In this document: positions 41,210 through 53,877 of the stretch, in pieces
How the letters are laid out: every line of letters starts with the position of its first letter
Position numbering within the stretch: position 1 is the stretch's first letter
Source: Aristolochia californica
Lineage: Eukaryota; Streptophyta; Magnoliopsida; Piperales; Aristolochiaceae
Reading direction: 5' to 3'
NCBI GenBank assembly: GCA_029961685.1
Contig: JARWKL010000008.1
Coordinates: forward strand, 17,517,981 to 17,581,980
DNA length: 64,000 bases
Program-made: the position numbers and the translations under genes
The notes under the pieces: model-generated
Seen by the model: the letters and a program-made list of their open reading frames with translations, nothing else
Told to the model about the DNA's origin: nothing
Database searches by the model: none

Positions 41210-41230
41210 TTTAGGGTGTAGGGTTTAGGG
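41210..41230 (+). repeat. Telomere-like heptamers in block B
   Basis: Three consecutive heptamers read TTTAGGG, TGTAGGG and TTTAGGG. They are followed by 'tcgatcaa' and replace the normal 'tttcccaaacttgg' and 'ataacaaaac' stretch after 'actagtggaa'. TTTAGGG is the Arabidopsis-type telomere repeat of most plants. The middle unit has one change. No other monomer except the B' partner carries it. The origin (telomerase or repair patch, or chance drift) is not visible. Confidence 0.8.
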
Positions 41231-42008
41231 TCGATCAATTTTTGTGTTCATTTGTGGTGTGTCACTAAATTTTCGTTACTTACATTTTTATTGCTTTAAA
41301 TTCTTTCCATACATAAACTCTAAAATTTTAATTTTGTTGAGATCTATTTGCCTTTTATCTCTTTTTTTGTTTACAAGATGATGGGAAGAGAAAACTCAAG
41401 TTTTGATTTAAGAAAAAAGTATTCACCTAAAATTAAAATGGAGAATGCGCAAATGTAGAGAGATAATTCAAAAAGTGTCCGTAATTTTTGGAAATTGTAA
41501 ACTCTTTTTAGTTTTTATATATCAACTTCTACAATGGTCAGGAAAATGGGGAGGCAGGGGATTTTTAACTAAGTGTTGACTCCCAATCCATAAGTCATTC
41601 CTTACAAAAATATAGCCGATTACACATGATAAATCACTTTACAATCGTCTAAGATCGTTATGTCAACTTTTTGTAAATGGGCAAAATAATGGCTTGTTTG
41701 ACTTCGGTAAATATCACACTGCACGTTCACTTCGGATTTTAATGTTATTCTCTTTAAAATGTTTGGATCCATAGGTCATTTGCATTTTTAACATGTTTCA
41801 AGCATGCATATCCATTTTTTAAAACATGCGTAGAAAAATTTCTTTCTTATAAAGTTCCGAGCTATTAGGGTTGAACTAGTGGAATTTCCCTAACTTGGAT
41901 AAAAAAACTTTTGTGTTAATTGTTGGTGTGTGAATAAATTTTCTTTACATACATTATTTATTGCTTTAAATTCTTTCTACACATAAACTCTAAATTTTTA
42001 TTTTTTTG

Positions 42009-42027
42009 TGATCTATTTGCCTTTTAT
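42009..42027. other. Junction between B and A' inside one chimeric monomer
   Basis: Up to about 42,009 the monomer with box 41765 matches the B' monomer at 60365 (for example 'acataaactctaaattttta'). From about 42,027 it matches the monomer at 15768 ('atatctttttttgtttacg' then 'acatgaagg'). The switch lies 245-262 bp after the box in all three copies, so the exchange was in register. This is the breakpoint of the tandem duplication. Confidence 0.85.
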
Positions 42028-45000
42028 ATCTTTTTTTGTTTACGACATGAAGGGAAAGTGAAAACTCAAGTTTTAATATAAGAGAAAAGTATACATCTAA
42101 AATGGAAATGCACAATGCAAAAACTATAGAGAGAGATAAATCCAAAAAGTATCAGTAATTTTTAGGGATTGTAAAGTATTTTGTGTTTTTATATATCAAG
42201 TTCTACAATCGTCGGGAAAAGGGGGAGGCGAGGAATTTTTAACTGACTGTTGACTCGCAATCCATAAGTCATTCCTTACAAAATTATTGCCCGTTACACA
42301 TGATAAATCATTGTACAATCATCTATGATCGTTAGGTCAGCTTTTTGTAAATGGGCAAATAATGGCTTGTTTGACTATGGTAATTATCCCACCGCACGTT
42401 CTCTTAGGAATTCAAAGTTATTCTCTTTAAAAGGTTTGGATCCATAGGTCATTTGAATCTTTAACATGTTTCAAGCATGCATATCCATTTTTTAAAATCT
42501 CTTTCTTATAAAATTCCGAACTAAAAAGGTTGAACTAGTGGAATATCCCAAACTTGGTTAACAAAACTTTTGTGTTCATTTGTGGTGTGTGAATAAATTT
42601 TCTTTTCTTACATTTTTTATTGCTTTAATTTATTTCAATACATAAACTGTAAAATTTTCATTTTGTTGTGGTCTATTTGACTTTAATATCTTTTTTTGTT
42701 TACGAGATGAAGTGAAAGTGAAAACTCAAGTTTTAATTTAAGAAAAAAGTATACACCTTAAATGGAAATGCACATTGCAAAAATATAAAGAGAGATAATT
42801 CCAAAAAGTTTCAGGAATTTTTAGGGATTTTAAACTCTTTGTAGTTTTTTATTTGTCATGTTCTGCAATCATAGGGAAAAGGGGGAGGCGGAAGATTTTT
42901 AACTAAGTGTTGACTCCCAATCCATAAGTAATTACTTACAAAAATATCACCCCTTTCACTCGGGTAAATATCCCACCGAACGTTCACTTAGGAATTTAAT
43001 GTTATTATATTTAAGTGGTTAGGATCCATAGGTCATTTGCATCTTCAACATGTCTCAAGCATGCATATCAATTTTTTAAAACATGTGTTGAAAAATCTCT
43101 TTCTTAAAAAATTCCGAGCTATTTGGGTTGAACTAGTGGAATTTCCCAAACTCGGATGACAAAACTTTTGTGTTCATTTGTGGTGTGTGTATAAATTTTC
43201 TTTACTTACATTTGTTATTGCTTTAAATTATTTCCATACATAAATTCTAAAATTTTCATTTTGTTGAGATCTATTTGCCTTTTATCTCCTTTTTTGTTTA
43301 CGAGATGAAGGGAAAGTGAAAACTCAAGTTTTGATTTAAGAAAAAAGTATACATCTAAAATGGAAATGCACAATGCACAAATGTAGAGAGAGATAATTCC
43401 AAAAGTGTCTGTAATTTTTAGGGATTGTAAACTCTTTTTTGTTTTTATATATCTCATTTAGCAATCAACGGGAAAAGGGGGAAGCGGGGGATTTTTAACT
43501 GAGTGTTGACTCCCAATCCATAAGGCATTCCTTACAAGAATATAGCCCGTGACGCTTGATTAATCACTTTACAATCATCTTTGATCATTAGGTCAGCTTT
43601 TTGTAAATGGGCAAAATAAATGCTTGTTTGACTCGGGTAAATATCCCACCGCACGTTCACTTGGGAATTTAATGTTATTATCTCTAAAATGTTTGGATCC
43701 ATAGGTTATTTGCATCCTTAACATGTTTAAAGCATGCATATCCATTTTTTAAAACAAGTGTAGAAAAATCTTTTTTTTATTAATTTCCAAGCTATTAGGG
43801 TCGAACTAGTGGAATTTTCCCAAGCTTGGATAACTAAACTTTTGTGTTCATTTGTGGTGTGTGAATAAATTTTCTTTACTTACATTTTTTATTGCTTTAA
43901 ATTCTTTCCATACATAAAATCTAAAATTTTTAATTTATTGAGATCTATTTTCCTTTTATCTCTTTTTTTGTTTACGACATGAAGGGAAAGTGAAAACTCA
44001 AGTTTTAATATAAGATAAAAGTATACATCTAAAATGGAAACACACAATGCAAAAAATGTAGAGAGAGATAATTCCAGAAAGTATCTGTAATTTTTAGGGA
44101 TTTTAAACTCTTTTTTGTTTTTATATATCAGGTTCTGCAATCATCGGGAAAAGTGGGAGGCGAGGAATTTTTAACTGAGTGTTGACTCGCATTCCATAAG
44201 TCATTCCTTACAAAAATATTGCCCGTTACGCATGATAAATCACTTTACAATCATCTATGATCATTTGGTCAGCTTTTTGTAAATGGGCAAAATAATTATC
44301 CCACCGCACGTTCTCTTAAGAATTTAAAGTTATTCTCTTTAAAAGGTTTGGATCCATAGGTCATTTGAATCTTTAACATGTTTGAAGCATGCATATCCAT
44401 TTTTTAAAACATGTGTTGAAAAATCTCTTTCTTATAAAATTCCGAACTAAAAAGGTTGAACTTGTGGAATATCCCAAACTTGGTTAACAAAACTTTTGTG
44501 TTCATTTGTGGTGTGTGAATAAATTTAATTTACTAACATTTGTTATCGCATTAAATTTTTTCCTTACATCAACTCTTAAATTTTCATTTTGTTGTGATCT
44601 ATTTGCCGTTTATCTCTTTTTTTGTTTACGATGTCAAGGGAAAGTGAAAAATCAAGTTTTGATTTAGGAAATAAGTATACATCTAAAATTGAAATGCACA
44701 ATGGTCAAATGTAGAGAGAGATAATTTCAAAAAGTGTCTGTAATTTTTAGGGATTGTAAACTATTTTTAATTTTTATATATCAAGTTCTGCAATCTTCGG
44801 GAAAATGGGGAGGCGGAGGATTTTTAACTTAGTGTTCACTCCCAATCCATAAATCACCTTACAAAAATATAGCCCATTACACATGATAAATCACTTTATA
44901 ATCATCTATGATCGTTGGGACTGCTATTTGTAAATGGGCATAATAATGGCTTGTTTGACTTGGGTAAATATCCCACTGCACATTTGCTTAGAAATTTATT

Positions 45001-48000
45001 GTTATTACCTTTAAAAGGTTTGGATCCATAGCTCATTTGCATCTTTAACATGTTTCAAGCATGCATTGCCATTTTTTAAAACTTGTGTAGCAAAATCTCT
45101 TTCTTAAAAAATTTCGAACTATAAGGGTTGAACAAGTGGAATTTCCCAAACTTGGATAACAAAACTTTTCTGTTCATTTGTGGTGTGTGAATAATTTTTT
45201 TTTACTTACATTTGTTATTTCTTTAAATTCTTTCCATACACAAACTCTAAAATTTTCATGTTGTTGTGATCTATTTGCCTTTTATCTCTTTTTTTGCTTA
45301 CGAGATGAAGGGAAAGTGAAAGTTCAAGTTTTGATTTAGGAAAAAAGTATACATCTAAAATGGAAATATACAATGCACAAATGTAGAGAGAGATAAATCC
45401 AAAAAGTGTCTATAATTTTTAGGGATTGTGAAATATTTTTAGTTATTATATATCAGGTTTTGCAATCGTCTAGAAAAGGGGGATTCGACGGATTTTTAAC
45501 TGAGTGTTGACGCCCAATCCATCAGTCATTCCTTACAAAAATATAGCCCGTTACACATGATAAGTCACTTTACAATCATCTATGATCGTTAGGTAAGTTT
45601 TTTTCTAAATGGGCAAAATAGTGGCTTGTTTGACACTGGTAAATATCCCACCGCACTTTCACTTGGGAATTTAATGCTATTCTCTTCAAAAGGTTTGGAT
45701 CCATAGGTCATTTGCATCTTTAACATGTTTCAAACATGCATATCCATTTTTTAAAACATGTGTAGAAAAATCTCTTTCTTAAAAAATTCCGAGCTATTAG
45801 GGTTGAACTAGTGGAATTTTCCAATATTGGATAACAAAACTTTTGTGTTCATTTGTGGTGTGTGAATAAATTTTATTGATGTACATTTGTTATTGCTTTA
45901 AATTATTTCCATTATTGAACTCTAAAATTTTCATTTTGTTGCGATCTTTTTTGCTTTTTATCTCATGTTTTGTTTACGAGATGAAGGGAAAGTGAAAACT
46001 CAAGTTTGGATTTAAGAAAAAAGTACACATCTAAAATGGAAATGCACAATGCAGAAATGTAGAGAGAGATAATTCCAAAATGTGTCTATACTTTTTAGGG
46101 ATTGTAAACTCTTTGTAGTTTTAATATATCAATTCTGCAATCGTCGGGAAATGGGGGAGGCTAGGGATTTTTAACTGTGTGTTTACTCCCTATCCATAAG
46201 TCATTCCTTACAAAAATATTGCCCGTTACGCATGATAAATCACTTTACAATCATCTATGATAGTTAGGTCAACTTTTGGTAAATGAGAAAACTAATGGCT
46301 TGTTTGACTCGGGTAAATATCCCACCGCACATTCACTTGGGGATTTAATGTTATTGCCATTAAAAGGTTTGGAGCCATTGGTCATTTGCATGTTTAATAT
46401 GTTTCAAGCAGGTATATCCATTTTTTAAAACATGTGTAGAAAAATTTCTTTCTTGTAAAATTCAATGCTTTTAGTTTTGAACGAGTGGAATTTTCCCAAA
46501 CTTGGATAACAAAACATTTGTGTGCATTTGTGGTGTGTGAATATATTTTCTTTTCTGATGTTTGTTATTGCGTTAAATTCATTCCATACATAAACTCTAA
46601 AATTTTCTTTTTGTTGTGATCTATTTGCCTTTTATCTCTTTTTTTGTTTAAGAGTTGAAGGGAAAATGAAAACTCAAGTTTTGATTTAAGAAAAAGGTAT
46701 ACATCTAAAATGGAAATTCACAATGCACAAAAGGAGAGAGAGATAATTCCAAAAAGTATCTGTAAATTTCAGGGACTGTAAACTCTTTTCTGTTTTTATA
46801 TATCAGGTTCTGTAAACGTCGAAAAAAGGGGAAGGCGGGGGATTTTTAACTTAGTGTTGACTCCCAATCCATAAGTCATTCCTTACAAAAATATAGCCCG
46901 TTACACATGATAAATCACGTTAACAATGATCTATGATCGTTAGGTTAGAATTTTGTAAATGGGCAAAATAATGGCTTGTTTCACTGGGGTAAATATCCCA
47001 CCACACGATCACTTGAGAATTTAATGTTATTGTCTTTAAACAGTTTGGATCCATAGGTCATTTGCATCTTTAACATGTTTCAAGCATGCATATCCATTTT
47101 TAAAAACATGTGTAGAAAAATCTCTTTTTTATAAAATTTCGAGCTATTAGGGTTGAACTAGTGGAATTTCCCAAACTTGGTTAACAAAACTTTTGCGTTC
47201 ATTTGTGGTGTGTGAATAAATTTTCTTTACTAACATTTGTTATTGCTTTAAATTCTTTCCACACATAAACTCTAAAATTTTCATTTTGTTGTGATCTTTT
47301 TTGCTTTTTATCTCATGTTTTGTTTACGAGATGAAGGGAAAGTGAAAACGCAAGTTTTGATTTAAGAAAAAGGATACATCTAAAATGGAAATGCATAATG
47401 CACAAATATAGAGAGAGATAATTCCAAAAACGTGTCTATAATTTTTAGGGATTGTAAACTCTTTTTAGTTTTTATATAATAGGTTCTGCAATCGTCGGGA
47501 AAAGGGCGACGAGGGGGATTTTTAACTGAGTGTTGACTCCCAATTCGTAAGTCATTCCTTACAAAAATATAGACTGTTATGCATGATAAATCACTTTACA
47601 ATCATCTATAATCGTTATGTCAGCGTTTTGTAAATGGGAAAAATAATGGCTTGTTTGACTCGGGGAAATATCCCACCGAACATTCACTTAGAAATTTAAT
47701 GTTATTATCTTGAAAAGGTTTGGATCCATAGGTTATTTTAATCTTTAACATGTTTCAAGCATGCATATCCATTTTTAAAAAAGTTGTAGAAAAATCTCTT
47801 TCTGATAAAATTCCAAGCTATTAGGGTTGAACTAGTGGAATTTCCCAAACTTGGTTTACAAAAATTTTGTGTTCATTTGTGGTGTGTGAATAAATTTTCT
47901 TTACTTACATTTGTTATTGTTTTAAATTCTTTCCATACATAAACTCTAAAATTTTCGTTTTGTTGTGATCTATTTGCCATTTATCTCTTTTTTTGTTTAC

Positions 48001-51000
48001 GAGATGAAGGGAAAGTGAAAATTCAGTTTTAGATTTAAGAAAAAAGTATTCATCTAAACTTGAAATGCCCAATGCACAAATTTAGAGAGATAATTCCATA
48101 AAGTGTCTATAATTTTTAGCGATTGTAAACTCTTTATAATTTTTATTTATCAAGTTCAGCATTTGTCGGGAAAAGGGGCAGGTGGAGGATTTTTAACTGA
48201 CTGTTGACTCCCAATCCATAAATCATTCGTTAAAAAAATATTGCCCGTTACACATGATAAATCACTTTACAATCATCTATGATCGTTAGGTCAGCTATTA
48301 GTAAATGGGCAAAATAATGGCTTGTTTGGCTTGGGTAAATATCCTACCACACGTTCACTTGGGAATTTAATGTTATTATCTTAAAAAGGTTTGGTTCCAT
48401 AGGTGAATGGCATCTTTAACATGTTTCAGGCATGTATAGCCATTTTTAAAAACATGTGTAGAAAAATCTCTTTCTTATAAAATTTCGAGCTATAATGGTT
48501 GACCAAATGGAATTTCCCAAACTTGGATAACAAAACTTTTGTGTTCATTTGTTGAGTGTGAATAATTTTTTTTTGCTTAGATTTGTTATTGCTTTAAATT
48601 CTTTCAGATCATAAACTCTAAAATTTTCATTTTGTTGTGATCTATTTGCCTTTTATCTCTTTTTTTTTTTTACAAGATAAAGGGAAAGTGAAAACTCAAG
48701 TTGTGATTAAAGAAAAAAGTGTACATCTAAAATGGAAATGCACAATGCCCAAATGTAGAGTGAGATAATACCAAAAAGTTTCTGTAATTTTTAGGGATTG
48801 TAAACTATTTTTAGTTTTTATATATCGGGTTTTGCAATCGTCGGGAAAAGGGGGAGTCGTGGGATTTTTAACAGAGTGTGGATGCCCAATCCGTAACTCA
48901 TTCCATACAAAAATATAGCTCGGTACGCATGATAAATCACTTTACAATCATCTATGATCGTTAGGTCTGCTTTTCGTAAATGGGCAAAATAATGGCTTGT
49001 CTGACTCAGGTAAATATCCCACCGCACCTTCACTTTGGGAATTTAATGTTATTCTCTTTAAAAGTTTGGATCCATAGGTCATTTGCATCTTTAACATGTT
49101 TCAAGAATGCATATCCATTTTTTAAAACATGTCTAGAGAAATCTCTTTCTTAAAAAATTCTGAGCTTTTAGGGTTGAACTAATGGAATTTCCCAAGCTTT
49201 GTTCACAAAACTCTTGTGTTCATTTGTGGTGTGTGAATAAATTTTGTTTACTTACATTTTTTATTGCCTTAAATTCTTTCCATACAGAAACTCTAAAATT
49301 TACATTTTGTTGTGATTTATTTGGCTTTTATCTCTTTTTTTGTTTACGAGATGAAGGGAAAGTGAAAACTCATGTTTTAATTTAAGAAAAAAGTATACAT
49401 CTAAATTGGAAATGCACAATGCACAAATTTTGAAAGAGATAATTTCATAAAGTGTTTGAAATTTTTAGGGATTGTAAACTATTTTTAGTTTTTTTATATC
49501 AGGTTCTGCAATTGTCGGGAAATGAGGGAGGCTGAGATTTTTAACTGAGTGTTAACTCCCAATCCATAATTCATTCCTTACAAAAATATAGCCCGTTATG
49601 CATGATAAATCACTTTACAATCATCTATGATCATTTGGTTAGATTTTTATAAATGGGCAAAATAGTGGCTTGTTTCACTAGGGTAAATATCCCATCACAT
49701 GTTCACTTGGGAATTTCATGTTATTCTCTTTAAAAGGTTTCGATCCATAGGTCATTTCCATCTTTAACTATTTTAAAGGATGTATATTCATTTTTTAAAA
49801 CGTGTGTAAAAAAATCTTTTTCTTATAAAATTCTGAGCTATTAGGGTTGAACAAGTGGAATTTTCCCAAACTTGGATAACAAAACTTTAGTGTTCATTTG
49901 TGGTGTGTGAATAAATTTTCTTTACTTACATTTGTTATCGCTTTAAATTCTTTCCATACATAAACTCTAAAATTTTCATTTTGTTGTGATCTATGTGCCT
50001 TTTATATATTTTTTTGTTTAAGAGTAGAAGGGAAAGAGAAAACTCAAGTATTGATTTAAGAAAAAAGTATACATCTAAAATGAAAATGTACAATGCACAA
50101 ATGTAGAGAGAGATAATTCCAGAAAGTGTCAGTAAGTTTTAGGGATTGTAAAGTCTTTTTAGTTTTTATATATCAGGTTCTGTAATCATCGGGAAAAGGT
50201 GGATGCAGGGGATTTTAAACTGAGTCTTGACTCCCAATCCATAAGTCATTCCTTAAAAAAATATAGCTCGTTACGCTTGATAAATCACTTACAATCATCT
50301 ATGATCGTTAGGTCAACTTTTTGAAAATGGGAAAAATAATGGCTTGTTTGACTCAGGTAAATATCCCTCCGCATGTTCATTTGGGAATTTAATTTTATTC
50401 TATTTAAAAGGTATGGATCCATAGGTCATTGGCATGTTTAACATGTTTCAAGCATTCATATCCATTTTTTAAAACATGTGTAGAAAAATATCTTTCTTAT
50501 AAAATTCCGATCTATTAGGGTTGAACTAGTGGAATTTCCCAAACTTGGATAACAAAATTTTTTTGTTCATTTGTGGTGTGTGAATAAATTTTCTTTACTT
50601 ACATTTGTTATTGCTTTAAATTCATTCCGTACATAAACTCTAAAATTTTCATTTTGTTGTGATCTATTTGTCTTTTCTCTTTTTTTTTTTTTACGAGATG
50701 AAGGGAAAGTGAAAGCTGAAGTTTTTATTTAAGAAAAATTTATATCTAAAATGGAAATGCCAAATGCAAAAATGTAGAGAGAGATAATTCTAAAAAGTTT
50801 CAATAATTTTTACGGATTGTAAACTCTTTTTAGTTTTTTTATATCAGATTCTGCAATGGTTGGGAAAAGGGGAAGGCGGGGGATTTTTCATTGAGTGTTG
50901 ACTCCCAATCCACAAGTGATTCCTTACCAAAATAAAGCTCGTTACGCATGATAAATAACTTTAAATCATCTATAATCGTTAGGTCAGCTTTCGTAAATAG

Positions 51001-53840
51001 GCAAAATAATGGCTTATTCTACTCAGGTAAGTATCCCACTGCACTGTCACTTGGGAATTTAATATTATTCTCTTTAAAAGGTTTGGATCCATAGATCATT
51101 TGAATCTTTAACATGTTTCAAGCTTGCATATCCATTTTTTAAAACATGTATAGAAAAAGCTCTTTCTTATAAAATTTCGAGCTATTAGGGTTGAAATAGT
51201 GGAATTTCCAAAACTGGATAAGAAAACTTTTGTGTTCATTTGTGGTGAGTGAATAAATTTTCTTTACTTACATTTGTGATTGCTTTCAATTATTTCCATA
51301 CATAAACTCTAAAATTTTCATTTTGTTGCGATCTATTTGCCTTTTATGTCTTTTTTTGTTTACGAGATGAAGGCAAAGTGAGAACTCAATTTTTTATTTA
51401 AGAAAAAAGTATACATCTAAAATGGAAATGCACAATGCACAAACGTAGAGAGAGATAATTCCAAAAAGTGTGTAATTTTTTTGGATTGTAAACACTTTTT
51501 AGCTTTTATATATCAGGTTCTGCAATCGTTGGGAAAAGGGAGAGGCTGGGGATTTTTAACTGAGTGTTGACTCCAAATCCATAAGTCATTCCTTACAAAA
51601 ATATAGCCCTTTATGCATGATAAATCACTTTACAATCATCTATGATTGTTAGGTCAGCTTTTTGTAAATGGGCAAAATAATGGCTTGTTTGACTCGAGGA
51701 AATATCCCACCGCACGTTGACTTTGGAATTTAATGTTATTCTCTTTTAAAGGTTTGGATCCATAGGTCATTTGCATCTTTAGCATGTTTCAAGCATGCAT
51801 ATCCATTTTTTGAATCATATCTAGAAAATTCTTTTCCTTATAAATATCTAAGCTGTTAGGATTGAACAAGTGGCATTTCCCAAACTTGGATAACAAAACT
51901 TTTGGGTTCATTTGTGGTGTGTGAATAAATTTTATTTACTTAAATTTGTTATTGCTTTAAATTCTTTCCATACATAAAATCTAAAATTTTCATTTTGTTG
52001 TGATCTATTTTCCTTTAATCTCTTTTTTGTTTTACGAGATGAAGGGAAAGTGAAAACTCAAGTTTTAAATTAAGAAAAAAGTATACATCTCAAATGGAAA
52101 TGCACAATGCAAAAATGTAGAGAGAGATAATTCGATAAAGTGTCTGTAATTTTTAGGGATTGTAAACTCTTTTTAGTTTTTATATATTAGGTTCAACAAT
52201 CGTCGGAGAATGGGGAGGTGGGGGAATTTTAACTGAGTGTTGAATCTCAATCCATAAGTCATTCCTTACAAAAATATAGTCCGTTATGTATGATAAATCA
52301 CTTTACAATCCTCTATGATCGTTATTTCAACTTTTTGTAAATGGGTAAAATAATGTCTTGATTGACTCGAGTAAATATCTCATCGTACGTTCACCTGGGA
52401 ATTTAATATTATTCACTTTAAATGATTTGGATCAATAGGTCATTTCCATATTAAACATGTTTCAAGCATGCATATCCATTTTTTAAAACATGAGAAGAAA
52501 AATATCTTTCTTATAAAATTCTGAGCTATTAGAGTTGAACAAATGGAATATACAAAACTTTTTTGTTCATTTGTGGTGTGTGAATAAATTTTCTTTACAT
52601 GAATTTTCTATCGCTTTAAATTCATTCCATACATGAACTCTCAAAATTTTCATTTTGTTGTGATCTATTTGCCATTTATATCCTTTTTTTGTTTACGAGA
52701 TGAACGGAAAGTGAGAACTCAAGTTTTTATTTAAGAAAAAAGTATACATCTAAAATGGAAATGTACAATGCACAAATGTAGAGAGAGATCATTCCAAAAA
52801 GTGACTATAATTTTTGGGAATTGTAAACTCCTTTTAATGTTCATCTATTAGGTTCTGCAATCGTCGGTAAAAGGGGGAGGCGAGGGATTTTTAACTGAGT
52901 GTTGACTCCCAATCTTTAAGTCATTCCTTACAAAAATGTAGCCTGTTACGCATGATAAATCACTTTACAAGTACCAATGATCGTTAGGTTAACTTTTTGT
53001 AAATGGGCAAAATAATGGTTTGTTTGACTTGGGTAAATATCCCACCGCACGTTTACTTGGGAATTTTATGTTATTCTCTTTAAAAGGTTTGGATCCATAG
53101 GTGATTTGCATGTTTAACATGTTTCAAGCATGCATATCCATTTTTTAAAACCTGTGAAGAAAAAATGTTATAAAATTCCGAGCTATTAGGGTTGAACTAG
53201 TGGAATTTCCCAAACCTGGACAACAAAACTTTCGTGTTCAGTTGTGGTGTGTGAATAAATTTTCTTTACTTACATTTGTTATCGATTTAAATTCTTTCCA
53301 TACAAAAACCCTAAAATTTTCATTTTTTTGTGATCTATTTGCCTTTTATATCTTTTTTTGTTTATTAGATGAAGGGAAAGTGAAAACTCAAGTTTTGATT
53401 TAAGAAAAAAGTATAGATCTAAAATGGCAATTCACATTGCACAAATGTTGAGAGATATAATTCCATAAAGTCTCTGTAATTTTTAGGGATTATAAACTCT
53501 TTTTAGTTTTTATATATCTAGTTCTGCAATCGTCGGGAAAAGGGGGAGGTAGGGGATTTTTAACTGAGTGTTGACTCCCAATCCATAAGTCATTCCTTAC
53601 AAAAATATAGCCCGTTACGCATGATAAATCACTTTAAAATCATCTATGATCGTTAGGTCTGCTTTTTGTAAACGGGCCAAATAATGGCTTGTTGGACTCA
53701 GGTAAATATCCCACCGCACGTTCACTTGGGAATTTAATGTTATTTGCTTTAAGGTTTGGATCCATAGGTCATTTCCATTTTTTAACCTGTTCAAGCATGC
53801 ATATCCATTTTTTAAAACATGTGTAGAAAAATCTCTTCCT
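42011..53840. repeat. Higher-order block A', near-identical copy of A
   Basis: Boxes lie at 42438, 43022, 43695, 44350, 45022, 45698, 46371, 47047, 47722, 48393, 49068, 49740, 50415, 51085, 51756, 52429, 53091 and 53758. Scattered single-base differences from A occur at about 1%, for example ggatcc at 20394 against ggagcc at 46371. There are also two clear indels: 18 bp near 16,381 and about 23 bp near 27,080 / 53,060. Such differences argue against a simple assembly repetition of the same reads. Confidence 0.92.
53049..53075. other. About 23-bp segment kept in A', lost in A
   Basis: A' reads 'cgcacgtttacttgggaatt' and then 'ttatgttattctctttaaaa'. Block A at about 27,069-27,085 reads 'cgcacgttctctttaaaagg'. 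The A' version has the normal monomer content, so the deletion is in A. It raises the A to A' offset from about 25,978 to about 26,001. Confidence 0.85.
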
Positions 53841-53877
53841 TATAAAATTTTGAGCTATTAGGGTTGAACTAGTGGAG
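53840..53877. other. Junction between A' and B', where block C is missing
   Basis: The monomer with box 53758 is chimeric. Its left part carries block A variants up to 'atctcttcc' (counterpart near 27,839). Its right part carries block B variants from 'agtggagtttccc' (counterpart near 35,279). The switch lies 82-119 bp after the box in A', A and B alike, so the exchange joined equivalent points of monomers 11 units apart. No extra bases are seen at the join. Confidence 0.87.

Larger units (their letters stand above)
35243..42010. repeat. Higher-order block B
   Basis: Boxes lie at 35832, 36498, 37153, 37825, 38465, 39763, 40424, 41090 and 41765, with one more copy near 39,095 whose box is deleted. 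Each has a partner about 18,599 bp downstream in B'. Shared oddities include the 640 bp monomer (deletion near 37,980), the missing box near 39,095 and the telomere-like insertion at 41,210. Sampled identity with B' is about 99%. Confidence 0.92.
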
